From NCBI GenBank assembly GCA_024763405.1, contig JANTFQ010000034.1, forward strand, positions 1 to 12,757: a DNA stretch of 12,757 nt, read 5' to 3'. The position numbers and the translations under genes are program-made. Of this stretch, positions 6,789 through 12,757 are shown piece after piece (within the stretch, counting starts at the first letter, position 1; each line of letters opens with the position of its first letter). The stretch comes from Calditrichaceae bacterium. Lineage in GTDB: Bacteria; Calditrichota; Calditrichia; Calditrichales; Calditrichaceae. The notes below the pieces were generated by a model. The model saw only the letters and a list, made by a program, of their open reading frames with translations, did not search any database and was not told where the DNA came from.

Positions 6789-7593
6789 AACCTACACTTA
6801 TGGAATTGCTGCCGCCTAAGGCCGTATGGTACTCAAAAGCATATCCTAAATCAAATTGGCCGTACTGCATTGAGAATCCCGCGCTATAGGATTTTACGAT
6901 GGTTTTAAATCCGATTCGCACGGTGGTCCAGGACAGCGGTTTAAAAGCAATTCCGCTGCGAAAATCAAAATCGTAGTTCTGTTCTTTTACCAAATCGATG
7001 AGAAGTTCCACATTCTTCAGCGGATGATATGAAAATCCAAATGCGGCCGAGAGCGGAATTTTTTCTTTTGCTTGTCCCAGTTCCGGCTCGTTTAAATTTT
7101 CGACCGTAAAGGCTGCCTGTGTATGTTCAAAAATCTTATAGACCGCTGCAAGGGTAAAACCGAACGTGTAACTATGGCCGTAATTTTTCAGAAAAACACC
7201 GTACATATTTGCGGAAAAACCCAAATCCAGGGCATCAAAAAAGTGGAAGGCGCTGCCGATTCGCAGTTCTGCTTCGTTATAGGAAGAAATTCCATAGCGG
7301 TTTATTCCTATTCCCAGCGGCAGGCCCCAGACGGGAAAGCGCGCTTCGAGGCTTATTTGATTCAGATTTTTTAACCCATAATAATTTTTGTAAAATAGAT
7401 TCGTCTTTGTATCCGTATTCCAGGCCAGTTTCGCGGGATTCAGGAAAATAGCAAATGCAGCATCCGATCCGGCGCGGCCGGCGGAACCTGCTCCAAGATA
7501 TGCGGTACCGATTCCTTTGGGCTCGAAGGCGGCAAAAAGAGAATGTGCCATCAGGAGAAGAAAGAATACTTTTTTATATTTTTTCAAAAGCAT
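6778..7593 (-). CDS. PorV/PorQ-like outer-membrane beta-barrel protein
   Basis: This 271-residue protein is predicted to be a small outer-membrane barrel. It has a signal peptide (KKYKKVFFLLLMAHSLFA, cleavage near residue 21-22). The mature start has GIGTAYLGAGSAGRAGSDAA (27-46) followed by FLNPAKLAW (50-58). This glycine-rich lead plus NPA motif is shared by PorV/PorQ and other FadL-related barrels of the FCB group. The rest is alternating hydrophobic/aromatic beta strands, ending in SISVGYVF with a C-terminal Phe. PorV proteins can serve type IX secretion, but no other T9SS gene or sorting domain is visible, so that role should not be assumed. Its 3' end overlaps the EnvC-like gene, implying co-transcription. 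No good ribosome binding site precedes the ATG at 7593. Confidence 0.78.
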   Translation of the reverse strand: MLLKKYKKVFFLLLMAHSLFAAFEPKGIGTAYLGAGSAGRAGSDAAFAIFLNPAKLAWNTDTKTNLFYKNYYGLKNLNQISLEARFPVWGLPLGIGINRYGISSYNEAELRIGSAFHFFDALDLGFSANMYGVFLKNYGHSYTFGFTLAAVYKIFEHTQAAFTVENLNEPELGQAKEKIPLSAAFGFSYHPLKNVELLIDLVKEQNYDFDFRSGIAFKPLSWTTVRIGFKTIVKSYSAGFSMQYGQFDLGYAFEYHTALGGSNSISVGYVF

Positions 7594-7850
7594 ACGAAAT
7601 AGATTTTACCCGGACTATGTTTAAGAGCCACTTGAATGGTTTAACAGAATACGTAAAAATACCATATTCCGGCATAAAAAACCAGCTTAAATCGTTTCAT
7701 CAAATAGTTTTTGAGAAACGCATAATTCGAATGCCGGTTCGAAGAAAAACAATCCGGTAGTCACCTGATATAGGATTCACCGTAATGTTTTACCCGAAAT
7801 CCAGCGGATTGCATTACAGATTTTAACCCCTAATTTGATGCGGAATTAAA
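7594..7850. other. Divergent promoter region, PorV-like / cysteine desulfurase
   Basis: This 257-nt gap must drive two divergent genes. TTCGAA occurs twice, 12 bp apart (7726-7731, 7738-7743), just after a CATAAT that could be a plus-strand -10 box (7721-7726), although no good -35 precedes it. GTAATG (7782-7787) and CATTAC (7812-7817) form a weak inverted repeat in the presumed leader of the desulfurase gene. No RNA gene or small reading frame is convincing here. Confidence 0.4.
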
Positions 7851-8987
7851 ATGAAAATATACCTCGATAACAGCGCTTCCACCCCATTGGACGAAAACGT
7901 GAAAAAAGCACTCACATCCTGGAGCGCGCAGGCATTAGGCAATCCCTCCAGCATGCACGATGCCGGGCGGAAATCCAAATCCGTCATCGAAAACGTGCGC
8001 CATCTTGCCGCAGAAAAACTCGCCTGCGCGGCAAAAGAGATTGTCTTTACCAGCGGTGGAACCGAAAGCAATAACGGGGCGGTTATCGGCGCGGCCCGGG
8101 CAAACCGGGAGAAAGGGAATCATCTTATTGTTTCGGCAGTGGAGCATCCCTCCGTTTTACAGAGCGCCCGTTTCCTTGAAAAGAACGGATTTGAAGTAGA
8201 TTATATTCAGCCCAACTCCGATGGAAATATTGCCATCGAAAACATTGAATCGCTGATTCGGAAAGAGACCATCCTGATATCGGTCATGTTCGTGAACAAT
8301 GAAACCGGCGTCATCATGCCGGTACGGGAAATAGGCGCTTTATGTAGGAAACACCATATTTTATTTCATTGCGACGCGGTGCAGGCTTTTGGGAAATTCC
8401 CCTTTTCGCTCGCTGATTTCCCGGCGGATTTGCTCAGCGTTTCGGCGCATAAAATATACGGCCCCGCCGGAATTGGCGCTTTATTTATCCGCAGCGGCAC
8501 AAATATCGATCCGTTTATGTGGGGTGGCGCGCAAGAATCCAATCGCCGGGCGGGAACCGAAAACAGCCTTGGGATTGCCGGATTCGGCGCAGCCCTGGAA
8601 GTGCTGGATGAAAGTCTTGCTTTTTGGGAGAAGGCGCGGCAATTACAGAAGATTTTTGAAATACAGATAAAATCCGCTCTACCGGATTGCGTGATCATTG
8701 GCAAAAAGAGTTCCCGGCTTCCCTATATCAGCCTGCTCTCTTTCCCCGGAATCAGTAATGATTCTTTGCTGATGGCCCTGGATATGGCGGGAATCGCCGC
8801 TTCGGCCGGTTCGGCCTGCAGTTCGGGCAGCATTCGCCGCTCCCACGTTTTAGAGGCAATGAATTTACCGGAAAAAGTGATGGACGGCGCCGTGCGTTTT
8901 AGTTTTGGGAAACTTACCACAAGAGATGAGGTAAACCGGGCCGCAGAAAAAATTATTGAACTTGTAAAAAGAAGGACACGCCACTAA
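7851..8987 (+). CDS. Cysteine desulfurase, NifS/IscS family
   Basis: This PLP enzyme removes sulfur from L-cysteine, forming alanine and an enzyme persulfide that feeds Fe-S cluster assembly or tRNA thiolation. The 378 residues match the usual length. The N-terminal signature YLDNSASTPL is at 4-13, with GNPSSMH at 30-36. The cofactor-binding residues are in TSGGTESNN (67-75), EHPS (98-101, His99 stacking on PLP) and HCDAVQAFGK (173-182, Asp175 and Gln178). The Schiff-base lysine is K201 in SAHKIYGP. The catalytic cysteine is C323 in SAGSACSSG, within the longer loop typical of the group I (NifS/IscS) branch rather than SufS. The ATG follows GCGGAA, a weak ribosome binding site. No iscU, iscR or nifU neighbours are seen, so a dedicated Fe-S, thiouridine (with MnmA) or other role cannot be separated. 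The gene is convergent with the flavin reductase-like gene. Confidence 0.94.
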   Translation: MKIYLDNSASTPLDENVKKALTSWSAQALGNPSSMHDAGRKSKSVIENVRHLAAEKLACAAKEIVFTSGGTESNNGAVIGAARANREKGNHLIVSAVEHPSVLQSARFLEKNGFEVDYIQPNSDGNIAIENIESLIRKETILISVMFVNNETGVIMPVREIGALCRKHHILFHCDAVQAFGKFPFSLADFPADLLSVSAHKIYGPAGIGALFIRSGTNIDPFMWGGAQESNRRAGTENSLGIAGFGAALEVLDESLAFWEKARQLQKIFEIQIKSALPDCVIIGKKSSRLPYISLLSFPGISNDSLLMALDMAGIAASAGSACSSGSIRRSHVLEAMNLPEKVMDGAVRFSFGKLTTRDEVNRAAEKIIELVKRRTRH

Positions 8988-8990
8988 AAC

Positions 8991-9050
8991 GCTATACATC
9001 GTGTATGCTACAAATCCATAAAGGCTTTGCAGCGTATAGCCCGTATTTTT
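8991..9050 (+). terminator. Possible terminator after the desulfurase gene
   Basis: GCTATAC (8991-8997) pairs with GTATAGC (9034-9040), and CCGTATTTTT follows, ending inside the convergent gene's stop codon. A small inner hairpin ATACA/TGTAT is also possible near 8994-9006. The stem is short (7 bp), AT-rich and has a long loop, so it is a weak candidate. It is the only structure in this 61-nt convergent junction. Confidence 0.3.
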
Positions 9051-9633
9051 AAATCTGAAATACTTCGCCGTTTTTTATATAATTGTATCCGGACCAGCGG
9101 CCGATAATATTCAGTTCCTCTGTGTTAATATAGCCGTCCTGCCAGATACCGTCCGCAAAATAAAAATGAACAACCTCACCGATGACTAAAAAACCGCTTT
9201 CCGCTACCGGGACAATTTGCATCGATTTACATTCCATACAAATTTTTGCTTCCTTAATCCGTGGAACGCGAATCATCCGTCCGGGCGTTTCGGTTAATCC
9301 CGTTTCGGTAAATTCATTTACATCCGCCGGAAATCCGCCGGCGCTTTTATGCATCGCTTCCATAATATTTTCGCTGACCACGTGAACCGCGAATTCCCCG
9401 GTTTCTTCGATATTTTTCAGGGTGTCTTTTTTGGAACCGTCCGAATTGCGGTTGGGCGCAAAACAGATGGTTGGCGGATCGGAAGTGATTCCCGTAAAAA
9501 ATGAAAACGGCGCCAAATTTGGAATGCCGCTTTTTGAAATGGTGGACACAAAGGCAATAGGACGCGGCAGAATGCTGCCACTTAGTAATTTATAGCGTTC
9601 TTTAACAGATATTTCGGTTGGATTAATTTCCAT
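9049..9633 (-). CDS. Flavin reductase-like FMN-binding split-barrel protein
   Basis: This 194-residue protein belongs to the flavin reductase-like (split beta-barrel, FMN-binding) family, whose members reduce flavins with NAD(P)H or act as flavoredoxins carrying electrons. The signature region is near the N-terminus: GSILPRPIAFVST (19-31), then NLAPFSFFTGITSDPP (39-54), and a DGSKKDTLKNIEETGEF stretch at about 65-81 that in the family contacts FMN. The C-terminal half keeps the family's GEVVHFYF and LNIIGRWSG strands. No other domain or metal motif is present. The start is clear: AGAGGA lies about 5 nt before the ATG at 9633. It follows the tricorn-like gene on the same strand after 166 nt containing a strong hairpin, so it may have its own promoter. 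Substrate and physiological partner cannot be told from sequence. Confidence 0.87.
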   Translation of the reverse strand: MEINPTEISVKERYKLLSGSILPRPIAFVSTISKSGIPNLAPFSFFTGITSDPPTICFAPNRNSDGSKKDTLKNIEETGEFAVHVVSENIMEAMHKSAGGFPADVNEFTETGLTETPGRMIRVPRIKEAKICMECKSMQIVPVAESGFLVIGEVVHFYFADGIWQDGYINTEELNIIGRWSGYNYIKNGEVFQI

Positions 9634-9697
9634 CTTGTTCCTCTTTAAACAAAGCGATTTTTCTTTTGAAATTTAATAACAGAATTTCCCGTAAATT

Positions 9698-9739
9698 TAA
9701 TCCCCCCGCATTCCACTGAGACAGAATACAGGGGGATTA
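9698..9739. terminator. Strong hairpin between tricorn-like and flavin reductase-like genes
   Basis: TAATCCCCC (9698-9706) and GGGGGATTA (9731-9739) form a perfect 9-bp GC-rich stem. A second stem inside it pairs ATTC/GAAT (9710-9713 with 9724-9727) across a 3x3 internal loop. It lies about 60-100 nt past the tricorn-like stop codon. On the minus strand the stem is followed by AATTTACG rather than a T-run, so a rho-independent terminator is only partly supported. A processing or 3'-stabilising hairpin, or a leader structure of the next gene, are alternatives. TATAAT on the minus strand (9736-9741) overlaps one arm. Confidence 0.4.
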
Positions 9740-9799
9740 TATTTTTAACAGTATCTTATAGTGTACGGAAAATCCTATACCATCATTAAGATACAATAT

Positions 9800-12757
9800 C
9801 TACTTTAACGTCGGTTTGCTCTTATCCGGATAAGGCGGACGCTCAAATACGGTCTTTGGATGTGTCTGTACCTGTTTTAAAATCACTTCAATGGCTTTAT
9901 CCAATTGGGCGTCTTTTCCGGACAACACATCTTTGGGCATATTGATGACTACGATATCCGGTTCCACGCCGTGTCCTTCGATAATCCACTGCTTGTGCAT
10001 ATTGTATTCACCAAACTGCGGTGGGGTGGTGGTAGCGCCGTCAATCAAAGTTTGATGTGCTTCGATGCCCACAGCGCCGCCCCAGGTACGCTGCCCGATA
10101 ACCGGTCCTAATTTCCGTTCTTTCCAGGCGTCGGAAAAAATTTCGCCGTCGGAACCGGTGTCTCGGTTAATCAGCAGAACCAGTTGACCGCCGAAAGTGC
10201 GTTCCGGAACGGGTGTCGGTTTGCCTTCACGCGGCTGCATATAGGTATTTATGGTACGTTCCAGCCGATCGTGAATCTGCTTGCTGGTAAAGCCGCCGCC
10301 ATTGTAACGGGCGTCGATAATTATGCCGTCTTTATAGTATTGCGGGTACCAGGCCTTGGCAAATTCAATAAGGCCGTCTTCCATCATTCCCGGAAGATGC
10401 ACATAACCGATTTCCTTTTTCGTTTTGGAACTTACATAATTGTAATTATGCGAAACCCATTCGCGGTAGCGCAGGCCCCGTTCGGAACGCAGGGTTTTAA
10501 CGAGGTAGGTCTGTGCGCCGTTCATATTCGGTTTCGAATTATAGGTAATCTCAATCACCTTTCCGGCCCGGTTTTGCAGGTATTTATAAATATTATCACC
10601 GGGGGTGATTTTCTGCCCATCGATGGCCAGGATATAATCGCCGGTTTTTACCGGGCATCCCGGCTGGTAAAAGGGAGAACGCGCGCTGTTATCCCAGTTT
10701 TCGCCTTTTACGATACGTTCGATTTTCGGATAGGAATTGGGCTTTACGCTGAAATCGGCGCCCAACAGGCCCGTCGAAACATAGGGCGGATTTTTACGGT
10801 CTCCCCCGTAAATATAGGTGTGCCCGATATTCAGCTCGGCAATCATTTCGCCGATAAGATAATTTACATCGCCGCGGGTGCCGCAGTATTTTACAAGCGG
10901 ACGGTACATATCGCGCACTTTTTCCCAGTTCAGGCCGTGCATATTTTTATCATAAAACCAGTCACGCTGTACACGCCAGGCTTCATCAAAAATCTGCAGG
11001 AATTCCTGATGTTTATTTATTTTGATATGAATGCTGTTTACGGCTACGCTGCCGTCGCCGACTTTGGCTTTTCCTAAATCGGTAACACCGTATTTACTTC
11101 CGGCCTTGTAAATGAGCTTTTTACCATCTGCAGACAAATGATACTGGGTCAGGCCACTCATTAGTTTGGTATCTTTTGCTTTTTTAAGATCAAATTTATG
11201 CAGATCCAAATTGTGTCCACCGGTGGCATCGGTAACGGCCTGGTATTTTAAAAATTCTTTTTCCGTTTTTTGCAGATAAACAAAACCGCCGTCAACCGCC
11301 TCGAGGCGGAACAGGTTTCCGGAAGCGACCGGCGCCGCAAGGATACGGTGTTCAAAATTAGAAGTTGTAATTTCAACTTTCTTGCTGCGGTCGTCGGCTT
11401 TCTTGTCCGTATCTTCGTCACTGTCGTTTTTAGGCAAAAAAGGACTGGCATCGCCTTCTTTTAAGAGAAGAATATACGGTTTGGCCATTTCCAGAAAGAT
11501 ATGATTCTGATCCACAAAACCCATCACCGGATGAAAGGTACGATTGGATAAGAAGTAGAGATAACGGCCGTCGGGACTAAACGAAGGACTCCAGTCTTCG
11601 GTCATTTCGCTGGTTACACGGAACGTTTTCTTGGAAGAGAGTGAATACAGAAAAATAGATTCGTACATAGACTGTTCCATTTTGGTGTAAGCAATCCATT
11701 TGCTGTCCGGCGACCAGACATAATCCTGAATTCCCCAGCGTTCCCAGGCATCATCGTAATCGCCTTTGGCAATAATTTTGGTTTTGCCGCTTTTTACATC
11801 CACCAGCGTCAGTTCCATACTTTTATCGTGGAAAATGATATACTTACTATCCGGTGACCAGACGGGGTTGGTACGGAATTGCGACCCGTTGTGGGTAACT
11901 TGACGCCAGGCGCCGGAACCTTCGGGATTGGTAATATACAATTCTTCTTCACCTGTTTTATCGGAAAAGAAGGCGATGCTTTTACCATCCGGTGACCAGA
12001 TGGGATTTTTTTCCCGCGAAGCGGAAGAGCGGGTAACCTGGTAAGGAACGCCTTCCTCGGCAGGCAGATTTACGATTTCACCGCGGATGTCCATCAGCAC
12101 ACGGCTGCCTTTAGGAGATAAACCGAATCCGCCGACAAATGAACTATTTTTGATGTAAGCGTCCCGTGTGAGCACGGCGTCGGTGGGAATTTCGATGTTT
12201 ATTTTCTGTATCTGGCCGGTGGTTAAATCCAGCAGATGCAAAGAACCGTCGTACTGATAAACAATCTGATTAACGCCGAGGGAAGGCCAGGTTACATCAA
12301 AATCTTTGTAGGGGGTCATGCGTACCGGTTTTTTGGTATTCAGGTCGTATTTATAGATGTTCATGGTGCCGTCTTCGCGATCGGAATTAAAATAGATGGC
12401 ATTGCCGGACCACATGGGGAAATTATCGGTGCCCACAAAAGAGGTAATTTTCTGATAATTTTCATCGGCGAGGCTGCCCATCCAGATATCCTGGGCAGTG
12501 CCGCCCTGGTGCCGTTTCCAGTGCCGGAACTCACGGCTGTTGCGGTTATAAGCAATGCGCTTTGCATCCGGTGAAAGGGTTGCCAGACCGGCGCGGTCAA
12601 CCGGCAATTTTTCAGGCATTCCGCCGTCGATGGAAACCTTGTACAGCATTTGCGCCCGGTAAGGATACTCCCGGGTGGAACGGAATAAAATGGATTTACC
12701 GTCGGGGTACCAGTCCAGTACCATATCCTGAGCCGGATGGTAGGTAAGCCGTTTGGG
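9800..12757 (-). CDS. Tricorn-like S41 protease with WD40-like propeller (5' end beyond window)
   Basis: This is a large peptidase of the tricorn (S41B) type, which trims peptides; the bacterial forms are often exported. The frame is open through the right edge, and the residues before the first Met (codon 12722-12724) continue a propeller repeat, so the true start and any signal peptide lie outside. Numbering from that Met, residues 1-550 carry WD40-like/PD40 blades (SPDGKSIAFFSDKTGEEELYI near 244-264, SPDSKYIIF, SPDGRYLYF). About 570-640 is a tricorn C1 domain, about 645-735 a PDZ domain (GCPVKTGDYILAIDGQKI), and about 765-935 the S41 fold with DARYNGGGF (804-812). The triad is intact by comparison with Tricorn: H635 in NIGHTYIYGG, S858 in GSDGE and E916 in EGHGVEPD. 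An acidic, lysine-rich insert at about 433-450 interrupts the propeller region. The C-terminal tail is short and proline-rich. A hairpin follows downstream. Confidence 0.93.
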   Translation of the reverse strand, partial: PKRLTYHPAQDMVLDWYPDGKSILFRSTREYPYRAQMLYKVSIDGGMPEKLPVDRAGLATLSPDAKRIAYNRNSREFRHWKRHQGGTAQDIWMGSLADENYQKITSFVGTDNFPMWSGNAIYFNSDREDGTMNIYKYDLNTKKPVRMTPYKDFDVTWPSLGVNQIVYQYDGSLHLLDLTTGQIQKINIEIPTDAVLTRDAYIKNSSFVGGFGLSPKGSRVLMDIRGEIVNLPAEEGVPYQVTRSSASREKNPIWSPDGKSIAFFSDKTGEEELYITNPEGSGAWRQVTHNGSQFRTNPVWSPDSKYIIFHDKSMELTLVDVKSGKTKIIAKGDYDDAWERWGIQDYVWSPDSKWIAYTKMEQSMYESIFLYSLSSKKTFRVTSEMTEDWSPSFSPDGRYLYFLSNRTFHPVMGFVDQNHIFLEMAKPYILLLKEGDASPFLPKNDSDEDTDKKADDRSKKVEITTSNFEHRILAAPVASGNLFRLEAVDGGFVYLQKTEKEFLKYQAVTDATGGHNLDLHKFDLKKAKDTKLMSGLTQYHLSADGKKLIYKAGSKYGVTDLGKAKVGDGSVAVNSIHIKINKHQEFLQIFDEAWRVQRDWFYDKNMHGLNWEKVRDMYRPLVKYCGTRGDVNYLIGEMIAELNIGHTYIYGGDRKNPPYVSTGLLGADFSVKPNSYPKIERIVKGENWDNSARSPFYQPGCPVKTGDYILAIDGQKITPGDNIYKYLQNRAGKVIEITYNSKPNMNGAQTYLVKTLRSERGLRYREWVSHNYNYVSSKTKKEIGYVHLPGMMEDGLIEFAKAWYPQYYKDGIIIDARYNGGGFTSKQIHDRLERTINTYMQPREGKPTPVPERTFGGQLVLLINRDTGSDGEIFSDAWKERKLGPVIGQRTWGGAVGIEAHQTLIDGATTTPPQFGEYNMHKQWIIEGHGVEPDIVVINMPKDVLSGKDAQLDKAIEVILKQVQTHPKTVFERPPYPDKSKPTLK

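Noticed and set aside
6778..7593. PorV-like protein as evidence for a type IX secretion system
   Set aside because: No PorU, PorK-N, SprA or C-terminal sorting domain is visible in the window, and PorV/PorQ-like barrels occur in many lineages for other roles.
7726..7745. GGTTCGAA resembling a tRNA T-loop
   Set aside because: The flanking bases do not form a T stem, and no acceptor, D or anticodon arms could be found around it.
10184..11077. Long open frame on the plus strand (297 codons) within the tricorn-like gene
   Set aside because: It is antisense to a strongly supported protease with domains and catalytic residues in place. Its translation shows no recognisable domain and no ribosome binding site was found.
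12722..12724. ATG as the start of the tricorn-like protease
   Set aside because: The eleven in-frame codons before it continue a WD40-like repeat (RLTYHPAQD) with no stop, and no signal peptide follows the ATG, so the gene begins outside the window.

Overview
The window reads as a piece of a Gram-negative chromosome of about 45-48% GC (an impression, not computed). It carries outer-membrane beta-barrel genes, a TonB-dependent receptor paired with a DUF4249-type lipoprotein, a PorV/PorQ-like barrel, and a tricorn-type S41 protease. That mix is typical of the Bacteroidota/Calditrichota/Ignavibacteriota (FCB) side of the tree. I cannot name the organism, and ribosome binding sites of the GGAG/AAGGAG kind argue against assuming a Bacteroides-like expression system.

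Layout, left to right. (1) The minus strand carries rnhB (RNase HII), whose 3' end runs off the left edge. (2) A divergent, repeat-bearing gap leads to a plus-strand gene for an unknown six-helix membrane protein, which ends in a long branched inverted repeat at 1567-1644. (3) From 7593 down to 1661 the minus strand carries four envelope genes in order: a PorV-like outer-membrane barrel, an EnvC-like murein hydrolase activator overlapping it by 11 nt, a 0.5-kb gap with REP-like repeats and a candidate promoter, a TonB-dependent receptor, a 150-nt structured spacer, and the DUF4249 lipoprotein. (4) Divergently from 7851, a class-V aminotransferase-fold cysteine desulfurase (NifS/IscS type) runs on the plus strand. 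(5) Convergent with it are a flavin reductase-like FMN protein and, further upstream on the same strand, a tricorn-like protease whose N-terminus lies beyond the right edge.

How the genes fit together: the TonB receptor and DUF4249 lipoprotein probably form one outer-membrane uptake system of unknown ligand. The PorV-like barrel and the catalytically degenerate LytM-domain protein are a separate envelope pair. The desulfurase supplies sulfur for Fe-S clusters or thiolation, and the tricorn homologue degrades peptides. rnhB is housekeeping.

I found no CRISPR array, transposase, phage gene, rRNA or tRNA, and nothing I can defend as a new multi-gene system. The most unusual content is in the gaps: most carry a different palindromic or REP-like element. 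There are also several gene-level points: a TTG start with an ideal ribosome binding site for the receptor, loss of three of four metal ligands in the M23 domain, and an uncertain rnhB start.
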